Positions 14,971 to 23,258 of a DNA stretch of 44,586 bases are shown here, piece by piece. The notes beneath the pieces were generated by a model. It worked only from the letters and a program-made list of their open reading frames with translations. It ran no database searches and was not told where the DNA came from. Both the position numbers and the translations under genes were made by a program. The first letter of the stretch is position 1; each line of letters starts with the position of its first letter. Origin of the DNA: a virus; the IMG/VR virus record IMGVR_UViG_3300048930_000060, positions 1 to 44,586 of that record; one strand, 5' to 3'.

Positions 14971-16050
14971 ATGTCAGAAGTTAAATCAGTAGCAGACGAG
15001 CTGATGGAATACCTTGCCTCACGTAAGGGTGGGGTAGTGCCGCCAGTTGAGTGTATACCAGCAGAGCCAGAGGTTGAAGTGGAAGAGCTGCTCCCCGCAC
15101 CTAAGCTGGAAGCTACCCCGTGGAGCACTCGTGCTGATGGGAAGAAGATGCGGCTTGTCCCCTTCTCTGAGAAGTTCTGGCCACCCATTGTTGTACCTGA
15201 TCACATGGTAGCAGAGTTTGATGGGTATGACAGCTCTACCCCGAAGGCGCTGTACATCCCACCTAAGTCGGAGTTTGAGTGGTACTCCTTTGCAGTGACG
15301 AGTGGTATTAAGACGCTGATGGTAGGCCCGACAGGGTGCGGTAAGACATTACTCCCTGAATACTACGCAGCGGTATGTGGTCGTCCCTTCCTTCGTGTAG
15401 ATAATACACAAGAGCTGGATAAGGCTCAGGTGTTTGGTACTATTCACATCACTGACGGAGATACAAACTTTGTGCCGGGGGATATCCCACTGTCCTGCTC
15501 TGCCCCTACTATCGTCGTACTTGACGAGTTATCGAGGGCTACTGGTGGGGCTAACATGATCTACAAGCGTATGCTTGACCGGGGTGAAGTGTATATGCCT
15601 GAGATGAAAGAGGCAGGCACCAAGGCTATCACCCCTGATGAGTATTGGTCGCTGTGTGCCACTGATAACACTAAGGGTGACGGGGAGGACATGGATAAGT
15701 ATCCTATGTCTAACGTGCAAGACGCTGCATTCCGTAATGCATGGGGTATCTTGTTGGAGTTTGACTATCTCCCAAAGGAGCAAGAAGCCGACATGATAGC
15801 AGCACTTTCCCCGAAGATGAAGAAGAGTGATGTTAAGAAGCTGGCTAGCTTTAGTGAGCTGGTACACTCTGGATTCAAGAAGGGGGAGATTAACACAGCC
15901 TTCTCTCCTCGCCAGATTGACACCATCTGTAAGATATTCAACAGCGGGGTGCCGTTGCCTAGTGCTGTAGCAATGGCTTACATTAACTTCTGCTCTAAGT
16001 CTGAGATGTCAGATGTACGAGAGACTTTCCGAGCCGTGTTCGGGGCGTAA
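14971..16050 (+). CDS. MoxR/CobS-type AAA+ ATPase
   Basis: About 359 residues. ATG 14971 is chosen because AAGGAG lies eight bases upstream; an ATG six bases earlier overlaps the previous stop (TAATG). Walker A is GPTGCGKT (residues 119-126) and Walker B is IVVLDELSRA. A sensor region (WSLCATDNT) and a C-terminal lid with FSPRQIDTICKIF follow. This is the layout of MoxR/CobS ATPases, which work with a vWA partner, here the upstream gene. It should use ATP to remodel or load metal into a target through that partner. The N-terminal 60 residues are acidic and proline-rich, unlike the core. Confidence 0.9.
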   Translation: MSEVKSVADELMEYLASRKGGVVPPVECIPAEPEVEVEELLPAPKLEATPWSTRADGKKMRLVPFSEKFWPPIVVPDHMVAEFDGYDSSTPKALYIPPKSEFEWYSFAVTSGIKTLMVGPTGCGKTLLPEYYAAVCGRPFLRVDNTQELDKAQVFGTIHITDGDTNFVPGDIPLSCSAPTIVVLDELSRATGGANMIYKRMLDRGEVYMPEMKEAGTKAITPDEYWSLCATDNTKGDGEDMDKYPMSNVQDAAFRNAWGILLEFDYLPKEQEADMIAALSPKMKKSDVKKLASFSELVHSGFKKGEINTAFSPRQIDTICKIFNSGVPLPSAVAMAYINFCSKSEMSDVRETFRAVFGA

Positions 16051-16096
16051 GCCCCGGCGAGCTACTCTCATTAACTTATTGATTTTGGAGGATATT

Positions 16097-16624
16097 ATGT
16101 CAATATCTATAACTGATTTAGTTGAGATGGCGGTTGATGCATCAAAGACTGGTGGTAAGCTTCAGTCATCTGTTAGGAAGTTTATCGAAGATAGGCTTGA
16201 AATAGAAAATTATGGCGAGGTTGCGGCTCGTGTAGGGGACGTTATAACAATCTACCGCAATGAGATTGAAGATTGGGTGATGCAGAACGAGACCAAGATA
16301 CGCCGCAAGGTGGTGAATAACATCATCAACGATGTGTCACGTATTTGCCGTGATGAGTTGCGGCATTCGATTGTATGCACGAAGCGTAAGGGTGGGTATG
16401 TGTATGAGGCCAAGGAGATAGCTCCCAAGACTACTACCTTATTCACTGGTGGCCCGACAATACCCATGCCACCCGCAGTGGACTATGAGGAAGAACTGCG
16501 TGACCTCAAGCGTCAGGTATCTACACCTCGCAAGGCTTTCGAGTACCTCATCTCACAAGACTGGAGTGAAGATTTTATAGCCAGTGAACTGGTAGCTTTC
16601 CTCAAAGCACGCGAAAGTGCTTGA
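16097..16624 (+). CDS. Hypothetical protein downstream of the AAA+ gene
   Basis: 175 residues from ATG 16097 with TTGGAGGA upstream. A helical N-terminal two thirds (SVRKFIEDRLEIENYGEVAA, then IRRKVVNNIINDVSRICRDE) leads into a Pro/Thr-rich linker and a C-terminal helix pair (RKAFEYLISQDWSEDF). No catalytic motif. It is last in the transcription block with the vWA/AAA+ pair, so it could be a third member or substrate of that system. A strong promoter begins over its stop codon. Family not recognised. Confidence 0.75.
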   Translation: MSISITDLVEMAVDASKTGGKLQSSVRKFIEDRLEIENYGEVAARVGDVITIYRNEIEDWVMQNETKIRRKVVNNIINDVSRICRDELRHSIVCTKRKGGYVYEAKEIAPKTTTLFTGGPTIPMPPAVDYEEELRDLKRQVSTPRKAFEYLISQDWSEDFIASELVAFLKARESA

Positions 16625-16650
16625 CAACTACAAGGTATAGTTGGTATAAT
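16621..16650 (+). promoter_or_regulatory. Consensus sigma-70 promoter of the replication block
   Basis: Perfect TTGACA (16621-16626), an 18-base spacer ending in extended minus-10 TGG, perfect TATAAT (16645-16650), then GTTAGTACC. It shares the word TGGTATAATRTTAGTAC with the late promoter. It overlaps the stop of the preceding gene and drives the genes from 16718 on. Confidence 0.88.
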
Positions 16651-16717
16651 GTTAGTACCAACTGTTTTCCTACCCCCCTCTATAGCACTGTTATATCCTA
16701 CAGACAAGGAACTATTT

Positions 16718-16993
16718 ATGAGTGAAGACAAGAACTACGCTAGATGTAAAGCTTGTGACAGCAGCTTCTACCCCGCTTGGAGGAAGGATGTTGGTATGTT
16801 TGAAGACCTGTGTCACAGGTGTCTACCAATAGCTCTCTATGCTGCTATCTCAGATGATGAGTATGTAGATGAGGATGCTACTATTGTTCAACGTGTAACG
16901 GAAGAAAGCGAAGTATACCCTGACCTGTATGCAGAGGATGAGTATCTTTCAGCAGGAGAGTGGGGTGGGCTGGACTTCTTAGATAGGTATTGA
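16718..16993 (+). CDS. Small zinc-finger-type hypothetical protein
   Basis: 91 residues from ATG 16718 (AAGGA upstream), the first gene after the strong promoter. Residues 9-45 hold two CxxC pairs (CKACDSSFYP, then LCHRCL), a four-cysteine zinc ribbon. The C-terminal half is strongly acidic. Small proteins of this type are frequent early in podovirus replication operons and may bind nucleic acid or a host protein. Function unknown. Confidence 0.75.
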   Translation: MSEDKNYARCKACDSSFYPAWRKDVGMFEDLCHRCLPIALYAAISDDEYVDEDATIVQRVTEESEVYPDLYAEDEYLSAGEWGGLDFLDRY

Positions 16994-16994
16994 T

Positions 16995-17240
16995 ATGAAA
17001 GAACGATACGAAGTGTGGATAGACGAGTCAGACCGCGCTATCTACTTAGAGAATGATAAGGGTAAGTACTGCCCTTTTTCCTCTCTCTATGCAGATGATT
17101 TTATGTGGTTTGAGAGTCGCTATGCGGAACTAGCGAGGGGTGTCTTTTCTGGCTACGATACCCCACCAGAGTCATCCATACTGTTTGGATTCATAACACC
17201 AGAAGGGTTGGTGCATTGGGGGGAAGTGTGTGATAACTAA
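16995..17240 (+). CDS. Hypothetical 81-aa acidic protein
   Basis: Starts at ATG 16995, one base after the preceding stop, and overlaps the primase-helicase gene by 11 bases. It is acidic and aromatic-rich (YEVWIDESDRAIYLENDKG, then DDFMWFESRYAELARG) with no recognised motif. It is co-expressed with replication proteins. The ribosome site is weak, so it probably relies on coupling. Confidence 0.7.
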   Translation: MKERYEVWIDESDRAIYLENDKGKYCPFSSLYADDFMWFESRYAELARGVFSGYDTPPESSILFGFITPEGLVHWGEVCDN

Positions 17241-18891
17241 AACAGCTTGCCCTGCTTGTCGTGAGAATGGAAGAGATCGTAGTGGGGATAACCTTACAGT
17301 ATTCCCCGAAGGGAACACCTACTGCCATGCTTGTGGCTATAAGGGGTTTGGGGATAAACTATTGGATGACAAAGAGGAGAGTGTAGTGGACTTAACCGAG
17401 ATAGAAGAGTTGCCATTCGGTAGTAACCCTGACAGACAGGTAGCCGAAGATGTAGCTGAGATGTATGGGGTGAGGGTGGGGTGTAGCCCAACAACAGGGA
17501 AGGTGGACAGGGTGTTCTACCCCTACTACCACGGGGAGGAAATAGTAGGCTTTAAGGAACGTAAGCTGGGAGTGCCTAAGAAAGTAGCCTTCTCTGTCGT
17601 AGGGAAGGTGAGTGGCTTATTCGGACACAACCCCAACGCTAAGGGGGTGGGTAATCTACTGATAACCGAGGGCGAGGAGGATTGCTTAGCAGCTAAGACA
17701 ATGCTGGAGATGGGTATACCAGCTACGTGTGATGTAGTATCCCTGCCCAACGGGGCTGGACTAGACAAGACCACAATGGCTGAGTTGGATTGGATCAAGG
17801 GATATAAGACAGCATTCATCTGTCTGGATAACGATGAGGTTGGGAAGGTGGCAAGTGAGAAGGTGGCAGCATGGCTTGCACAGTCCATCAATGTCCGTAT
17901 CGTGGAGCTGGATAAGCTGCATGGCAAGGATGCTAGTGACTTCCTCATAGCTGGTAAGGTGAATGAGTTTCGTAGTGCAGTGAAACACGCTAAGCACTAT
18001 GTCCCTCTTGGCATCCTGAATGGCGATGAGCTGACTTTAGATGAACTCCTTGAGCCAGAGGAGGAGGGATACCCAATCCCTTTCTACGGGCTTAACAGAG
18101 CGTTACACGGTATCCGTAGAGGGGAGATTGTCACTATCTGTGCTGATTCGGGGATAGGTAAGACTACCTTCAGTAGAGAGATAGCCAAGTCCCTGATCGA
18201 ACAGGGGTGTGGTGTGGCTATGATAGCCTTGGAGGATCAGCTTAAGGTGACAGCTAAGAGTTTGATAGCCTTGGATATGAATATCCCCTTATCAACCTTT
18301 AGGTTCAAGCCACCAAGTAAGTCTGAATGTCAGCCTTCATTTGATAAGCTGATAGCTGGTGGCAGTACATACTTCTATAAGCACAGTGGTACACTGGACA
18401 ATGCTGCGTTGTTAACTACTCTCAGTAGTTATGCTCGCTCTCGCACAGTGGACTTCATCATCCTCGATCACATAGGTGTGGCTCTGGCTGGTACTGAGAA
18501 CTCTAGGCTTGGGGAGGCGAAGGCTATTGACATCCTGATGAACAAGCTAGCTGCTCTGGTGGTAGAGACTGGTGTAGGTATCCTGCTAGTAGCTCACCTG
18601 AAGCGAGCTGCTGATGGTGTAGCACATCCCGAAGGGAGGGAGATTAAGCTAACAGACTTACGCGGCAGTGCTGCTCTGGAGCAATACGCATTCGCTGTGA
18701 TAGGACTGGAGCGTGACCAACAAGCCGAGGAGGAAGCAGACAACAACAAGCTACGAGTTAGACTATTGAAGAACCGAGTGTTCAGCCGTACAGGTATTGT
18801 GGACAGGTTGGTGTATGACCCTGCTACAGGTAGGATTAACAACCCCCCACTACCTCCCATCCCAGAAGCACTACCGGAGTTAACAGCATGA
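17230..18891 (+). CDS. T7-type DNA primase-helicase
   Basis: 553 residues from GTG 17230 (GGGGGGAAG upstream). An N-terminal zinc ribbon (CPAC at residues 7-10, CHACG about 23 residues later) recognises the priming site. A TOPRIM domain follows (LLITEGEEDCLAAK, then CLDNDEVGKVASEK). A C-terminal RecA-like helicase has Walker A ADSGIGKTT and Walker B-like DFIILDHIGVAL. This is the domain order and length of T7 gp4. It unwinds the fork and makes primers for the polymerase encoded next, whose start overlaps its stop (ATGA). Confidence 0.93.
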   Translation: MITKTACPACRENGRDRSGDNLTVFPEGNTYCHACGYKGFGDKLLDDKEESVVDLTEIEELPFGSNPDRQVAEDVAEMYGVRVGCSPTTGKVDRVFYPYYHGEEIVGFKERKLGVPKKVAFSVVGKVSGLFGHNPNAKGVGNLLITEGEEDCLAAKTMLEMGIPATCDVVSLPNGAGLDKTTMAELDWIKGYKTAFICLDNDEVGKVASEKVAAWLAQSINVRIVELDKLHGKDASDFLIAGKVNEFRSAVKHAKHYVPLGILNGDELTLDELLEPEEEGYPIPFYGLNRALHGIRRGEIVTICADSGIGKTTFSREIAKSLIEQGCGVAMIALEDQLKVTAKSLIALDMNIPLSTFRFKPPSKSECQPSFDKLIAGGSTYFYKHSGTLDNAALLTTLSSYARSRTVDFIILDHIGVALAGTENSRLGEAKAIDILMNKLAALVVETGVGILLVAHLKRAADGVAHPEGREIKLTDLRGSAALEQYAFAVIGLERDQQAEEEADNNKLRVRLLKNRVFSRTGIVDRLVYDPATGRINNPPLPPIPEALPELTA

Positions 18892-20855
18892 AGATTGATT
18901 ATTCATTTGATATAGAAACAATGATGCCTTATACAAACGGCATTAGGGTGTGTGGGTTGTACCAGACAGGCAGGCCGTTCTGCACAGCTTACAACGCTGG
19001 TGGTTTGACCGCTATGCTGCTTTCAACAGAATCTAATACGACTATAGCTACATGGAATGGGCAGCGGTTTGATTGGAAAGTGTTGAAGGAGTTGTATAAG
19101 ATTGACATGGATGGATTCCTCCTTAAGTCTAACATACAACATATTGATGGGATGCTGTTGGCTAAGATGGTATTGCCTGAGCTTCCAAGTTACTCACTTG
19201 CCAATGTAGCTAAGCATCTGTTCCCTCACCACCCTGAGTATCACAAGGATGTAGTACCTAAAGATGAAGAGGGGAAGAGGAAGTTCTACAACGAGACACC
19301 TATGTCTGAGTTGACAGACTACTTGAAGCAAGACCTCATCACTACACTTGCTGTGACACAAAAGCTTGTCGATATTGCAGAAGAGCGTATCCCCTTCGCT
19401 CACTGGCTTCACCCCTTGAAAGTGGAACAGGCTGTAGCGGAGATTATACAGCGTCAGGTGGACACGGGTGTTAGGTTTGACTACAACAAGGCTCTTGCTG
19501 TTTGTGATGCTCTGATAACAACCAAGCTGAGTATGGAAGCTATGTTGGAGGCTTTACTACCAGTAGCTCCTGTCCCCTCTCTTGACTACCCCCCTAAGAA
19601 GCAGTTCAAGTTAAACGGGGAGCCCACTGTCTCTATTACCAACTACTGCGCTAAGTATAACTTCGCTATAGTTAATTTTAGTGGTGTTTGGTACGCAGTA
19701 AATGGAAGTGAGCAGCGCGTTCTCCCACTTATCAACCCGCTAGTAACCGACAGTAAGCTGCGCCCTGCTGAACAGGGGAGGATTAAAGAATACCTCTTAT
19801 CGCAAGGCTGGGTTCCTACACAATGGAACCAGACCAAGGACAAAGACGGTAAGTGGAAGAAGACAAGCCCACGCCTCACTGACAGGACAACCAAAGAGCC
19901 ATGTCCTAACCTCCTGAAGATGGGAGTGGGCTGGGTGAACTTGCTGGCTGACTGGCTGCAAGTGAGGGCTAAGCTTTCTATTTTGGAGGGGGAGAGTGGT
20001 AAGACGGGATGGATACCTACTTGTGAAATTACAGACGATCTCTACCATGTTCTCCGTAGTGATGCAGATACGTGTGGAACACCAACAGCTAGGTTTAAGC
20101 ACAGGAATATTGTCAACGTCCCTCGTGTCACTAGCTTCATGGGGAAGGAATTTAGAGGGCTGTTCATCCCACGAGATGGTATGAAGATAGTGGGGTGGGA
20201 TGCTGATGCTCTTGAGGCTAGGATGGAAGCTCACTATGTCCACCCGTTTGATCCTGATTATGCTAAGACCTTGATCGAAGGGGATAGCAAACTGGGGACT
20301 GACATACACACTCTCAACTGGAAGCGATTAGGTCTGAGAAACAGAGATGATGCTAAGACATTCAAGTATGCTATCACCTACGGGGCTAGACCTCCTAAGT
20401 TGGCAGAGAGTTTGAATGTAGCTCTTTATGCGGCAGAAGACTGGTATGATAAGTTCTGGGATAACAACACTGGGCTGTCTGACCTTATCAATGAATTAGA
20501 AGAAGAGTGGCGTGGGTTAGGTAAGAAGTGTCTGGTGGGGCTGGATGGTAGGTTGCTGACAACACGTAAGCCTCACGCTCTACTGAACACCAAGCTACAA
20601 GGTGGTGGTAGTATCCTGATGAAACACGCCATGATAATGGCTGACAGGCGTATAACGAAGTTATATGGGAGTGAGAAGGCACACGGACTTATCCGTATGC
20701 ATGATGAGGAGCAATGGGAATGTGCAGAGGAGATTGCTGATGAAGTAGGACGAATAGGGTGTGAAAGTGTTGTGGCTGCTGGGGAGTATTTAAAATTGAA
20801 TGTCCCTATGTCAGCTACATATAAGATTGGCAACTCGTGGGCAGACACGCACTGA
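18888..20855 (+). CDS. DNA polymerase, family A (T7-like)
   Basis: 655 residues. The proofreading domain has exo I FDIET (residues 7-11), exo II WNGQRFDWKVL and exo III YLKQDLITT. The polymerase domain has motif A GWDADALEARM, motif B RDDAKTFKYAITYGAR and motif C MHDEEQW. All catalytic acids are present. It replicates the genome with the upstream helicase. The ATG overlaps the primase stop (ATGA) and its stop overlaps the endonuclease start (TGATG). No thioredoxin gene is seen nearby, so a host processivity factor is possible. Confidence 0.95.
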   Translation: MKIDYSFDIETMMPYTNGIRVCGLYQTGRPFCTAYNAGGLTAMLLSTESNTTIATWNGQRFDWKVLKELYKIDMDGFLLKSNIQHIDGMLLAKMVLPELPSYSLANVAKHLFPHHPEYHKDVVPKDEEGKRKFYNETPMSELTDYLKQDLITTLAVTQKLVDIAEERIPFAHWLHPLKVEQAVAEIIQRQVDTGVRFDYNKALAVCDALITTKLSMEAMLEALLPVAPVPSLDYPPKKQFKLNGEPTVSITNYCAKYNFAIVNFSGVWYAVNGSEQRVLPLINPLVTDSKLRPAEQGRIKEYLLSQGWVPTQWNQTKDKDGKWKKTSPRLTDRTTKEPCPNLLKMGVGWVNLLADWLQVRAKLSILEGESGKTGWIPTCEITDDLYHVLRSDADTCGTPTARFKHRNIVNVPRVTSFMGKEFRGLFIPRDGMKIVGWDADALEARMEAHYVHPFDPDYAKTLIEGDSKLGTDIHTLNWKRLGLRNRDDAKTFKYAITYGARPPKLAESLNVALYAAEDWYDKFWDNNTGLSDLINELEEEWRGLGKKCLVGLDGRLLTTRKPHALLNTKLQGGGSILMKHAMIMADRRITKLYGSEKAHGLIRMHDEEQWECAEEIADEVGRIGCESVVAAGEYLKLNVPMSATYKIGNSWADTH

Positions 20856-21286
20856 TGAAAGTTTGTACTGATTGTAAAGAAGCTAAACACTTAAACGATT
20901 TCTTCAAACAGAAAGCGAATAAGGATGGTCTGCGTGGTATGTGTAAAGTTTGTGATAATAAGAAAAGGAAAGTACATAACGCAAAAGACCCTGAAAGATG
21001 GCAACGCAACAGAAGAAATACGCAACTACTCCATAAATATAATATAACAATCGAAGACTACGAAAGTCTATTGAAGAAACAAGGAGGGAGGTGTGCAATA
21101 TGTAACGGAGAACAAGAGTATGCTTTATACGGAACTAACAAGTCTCTTAGTTTGGCTGTAGATCATTGCCATACAACTAATAAAGTTAGGGGGTTATTAT
21201 GTAACAATTGCAACAGAGGGATAGGAATGTTAGGTGATACTGCGGAAGCTCTACAAAGAGCAGTGGACTACCTAATTAAAACTTGA
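20855..21286 (+). CDS. Recombination endonuclease VII (HNH/zinc)
   Basis: 143 residues starting in a TGATG overlap with the polymerase gene. Two CxxC pairs near the N-terminus (CTDC and CKVC) are followed by CAIC, the VDHCH catalytic motif and GLLCNNCNRGIG, the classic His-Me-finger pattern of phage T4 endonuclease VII. The enzyme resolves branched DNA before packaging, although homing-type relatives are also common next to polymerase genes. The code is more AT-rich than its neighbours, which fits an inserted mobile nuclease. Confidence 0.9.
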   Translation: MKVCTDCKEAKHLNDFFKQKANKDGLRGMCKVCDNKKRKVHNAKDPERWQRNRRNTQLLHKYNITIEDYESLLKKQGGRCAICNGEQEYALYGTNKSLSLAVDHCHTTNKVRGLLCNNCNRGIGMLGDTAEALQRAVDYLIKT

Positions 21287-21311
21287 CAGACATATCCCTG
21301 CATGGTATGAT
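21283..21311 (+). promoter_or_regulatory. Sigma-70 promoter upstream of the SSB gene
   Basis: TTGACA (21283-21288), a 17-base spacer ending in TGG, TATGAT (21306-21311), then ATTAGTG. It is the third member of the genome's shared promoter word. It overlaps the stop of the endonuclease gene. Confidence 0.85.
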
Positions 21312-21355
21312 ATTAGTGTAGGGTGAAAAGTAACATTAACCAAGAGGAAGTAGAT

Positions 21356-21850
21356 ATGGCAATGGTAACAGGAACAGTAGAAGTGGCACTCAACCCCAAC
21401 AAATACGGGAAGTTTGCTATGCTGGTGAATGAAGTGTGGTATAGCACCAACCCCGAATGGCTGGAGAATAAACCTAGCAAAGGGGATACTGTCTCCTTCG
21501 ATGATAAGGGGAAGAAGTACATCCACAACCTCACTATCACAGGGAAGGGTAGTTTCTCTCCTGCGGCTTCATCCAGTGGTGGCAGTAAGGGGTATTCTAC
21601 GTTGGGTGTTGAGCTTGGCCATGCTAGTAAGCTGGCTATGGATATGGCTCTTACAGCAGAGTTACCTGTAGGAGGTGATGAGTTCTACAAATTCTGGATA
21701 GAGCATACACAGAAGGTGCATACTGTTATGACTGGCTTGAGGAAGAAGTATGAAAGCTCAGACGTAGTGGAAGGAACAGCTTCTCCTACGACAGTGATTA
21801 AAGGGGCTACTAAGCCTTCTGCTACTGACGTAGTATCAGACATCTTCTAA
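21356..21850 (+). CDS. Putative single-stranded DNA-binding protein
   Basis: 164 residues from ATG 21356 with AGAGGAAG upstream, right behind its own promoter. The N-terminal 70 residues have an OB-like pattern (YGKFAMLVNEVWYSTN, then GDTVSFDDKGKKYIHNL). A Ser/Gly linker, a helical segment, a long polar linker and a short tail ending DVVSDIF follow. A flexible acidic-hydrophobic tail is typical of SSBs that contact the replisome (T7 gp2.5 role). Position after the polymerase and high expression fit. Sequence identity with known SSBs is not obvious by eye. Confidence 0.7.
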   Translation: MAMVTGTVEVALNPNKYGKFAMLVNEVWYSTNPEWLENKPSKGDTVSFDDKGKKYIHNLTITGKGSFSPAASSSGGSKGYSTLGVELGHASKLAMDMALTAELPVGGDEFYKFWIEHTQKVHTVMTGLRKKYESSDVVEGTASPTTVIKGATKPSATDVVSDIF

Positions 21851-21866
21851 ACACAACTAGCCAAGG

Positions 21867-21914
21867 ATGGCGCTTAAACAGAAACCAGTGCCGAAGCCCA
21901 AGGGGGAGAAATGA
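21867..21914 (+). CDS. Possible 15-aa coupling peptide
   Basis: ATG 21867 follows AAGG directly, and the frame (MALKQKPVPKPKGEK) ends in an ATGA overlap with the next gene. It is very basic and Pro-rich. Overlap and composition suggest translation, but its length makes this tentative. Confidence 0.3.
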   Translation: MALKQKPVPKPKGEK

Positions 21915-22345
21915 TACCGCATTTGAAAGAGCGCATAGAGTACGCCAAAGATGAGTTGGTGTGGTTGCAGGCCGGGGCGAAGGAAGACGAGGAGCCTTGG
22001 CGGGGGTGGCAAGTATACTCGCCGCAGCATGGGAAATGGCTAGACGCCACAGGCCGTATAAGCTGGATAGATGTTGTCGATTACCGCCGCCGCCCCGCCA
22101 TGCTCCACGTCATCGACGCGAAGGGTGTCAAGCACGAGTTCCCGGTGCCGATGCGGGATGAGCCGCCGCTACAAACGATATACTGGTTTGTCGGGCTTGT
22201 TTCGGGGAAGGTTAGCCGCGACAGTTGGGATGGTCTGTTTTTTGAACACAACGCGCTTAAAGCCGGACTCTGCCAATCCACCGAGGAAGGCGCACAGCAG
22301 CAGCTCGCAGCACTGAGGGCGGTGTGTCGTGGGGGTGATGTGTGA
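21911..22345 (+). CDS. Hypothetical 144-aa protein, start of GC-rich cassette
   Basis: ATG 21911 after GGGGGAGAA. The protein contains WRGWQVYSPQHGKWLDAT and DVVDYRRRP, a pattern common in small accessory proteins of proteobacterial phages. The end is helical and Gln/Ala-rich. It begins a run of genes, each overlapping the next, with clearly higher GC and CG use than the SSB gene before and the exonuclease after. No enzyme motif; function unknown. Confidence 0.75.
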   Translation: MIPHLKERIEYAKDELVWLQAGAKEDEEPWRGWQVYSPQHGKWLDATGRISWIDVVDYRRRPAMLHVIDAKGVKHEFPVPMRDEPPLQTIYWFVGLVSGKVSRDSWDGLFFEHNALKAGLCQSTEEGAQQQLAALRAVCRGGDV

Positions 22346-22857
22346 GTGAGCAATGGTACTGCCCTATTCACGGCCCTATAGCTGACACATGGGTTAGCCG
22401 TATTTCGATGGAGCGACATTGTAAAAAGTGCGATACACCTGTTGCTGATGATATGCCCCCATTCGTCACCGCCATGCAGGAGGAGATAGCAACACTCGAA
22501 ACATCCCTTGCCGAGCGGTGGGAAAACCTGAATGTGCAGGATGGGGTTATTGCTGGGTTGCAGGAGGAGATAGCGGCGTTGCGGGCAGAAAACGCAGCAT
22601 TCAGGCGCGATATGAAAGGCGATTATGATCTGGACGCGTGGCTTGATTGGTGTTACGAGGCCGAAGAACTGCGAGGCAAGGTCGCCGCACTGGAGAAGGT
22701 GGCGGTCAGACTATACAACCTTGGCTACCACTCCGGTCACGAGGACACAGTTGAGGGTTGTTACACTCATATCTACGAGGCCGATATGGACGAATATCAC
22801 GACGATATTGTTGCTGACATCCTGCGCGAAGCCAGGTACTTGGGAGGCGGGGAATGA
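22342..22857 (+). CDS. Hypothetical zinc-ribbon plus coiled-coil protein
   Basis: 171 residues from GTG 22342 (GTGA overlap). An N-terminal ribbon (CPIH, then CKKC) precedes a long coiled coil (IATLETSLAERWENLN, then IAGLQEEIAALRAENAA). A C-terminal acidic, His-rich segment follows (HSGHEDTVEGCYTHIYEAD). This layout recurs in tandem accessory genes of temperate-type phages. Part of the GC-rich cassette; function unknown. Confidence 0.75.
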   Translation: MSEQWYCPIHGPIADTWVSRISMERHCKKCDTPVADDMPPFVTAMQEEIATLETSLAERWENLNVQDGVIAGLQEEIAALRAENAAFRRDMKGDYDLDAWLDWCYEAEELRGKVAALEKVAVRLYNLGYHSGHEDTVEGCYTHIYEADMDEYHDDIVADILREARYLGGGE

Positions 22858-23258
22858 GTGACGTGTCAAGTAATCCTTTACAGCTGATAGAGCAGACGGA
22901 AATGAAACCATTAATTGAGGGCTGTGTAAAAAAGGCGCTTTTGAGTTACTGCAAAGGTACGCCTGCTAAAATCCCTTGGCCGCATAGGGTTCTGCATGAT
23001 GCTGTGCGTCGGATTGAGGAGTTGGAATCCGAACTCGCCGCTGCCCGTACGCAAATCGCCCTCTATTTGGACGATTACGAACAACTGTGTGCGCTGATGC
23101 TCCGTCGTGACAAAGACCTCGCCGCTGCCCGCGAGGAGATTGCGAGGACAAAAGAATTGGCGCGAAAGGTGTGCGATGAAGTGGAAGAATTGCGCAGCAA
23201 AGATGCCCGCAGAATATTAGGGATGTCGGTGATAGCCCATAAGGGCGAGGAGAAGTGA
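22854..23258 (+). CDS. Hypothetical coiled-coil protein (cassette member)
   Basis: 134 residues, ATGA overlap. A helical head with PWPHRVLHDAVRRIEELESE is followed by a long coiled coil of Ala/Glu/Arg heptads. It ends with VIAHKGEEK, almost the same as the end of the next gene product because a 26-bp DNA repeat lies at both 3' ends. Function unknown; possibly a paralogue of its neighbours. Confidence 0.75.
   Translation: MSDVSSNPLQLIEQTEMKPLIEGCVKKALLSYCKGTPAKIPWPHRVLHDAVRRIEELESELAAARTQIALYLDDYEQLCALMLRRDKDLAAAREEIARTKELARKVCDEVEELRSKDARRILGMSVIAHKGEEK
23227..23252 (+). repeat. 26-bp direct repeat, copy 1 (3' end of a cassette gene)
   Basis: Identical over 26 bases to 23658-23683. Both copies encode the last residues (VIAHKGEE) of adjacent genes and include the GGCGAGGAG ribosome site for the following gene. 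They suggest cassette duplication or recombination. Confidence 0.9.
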
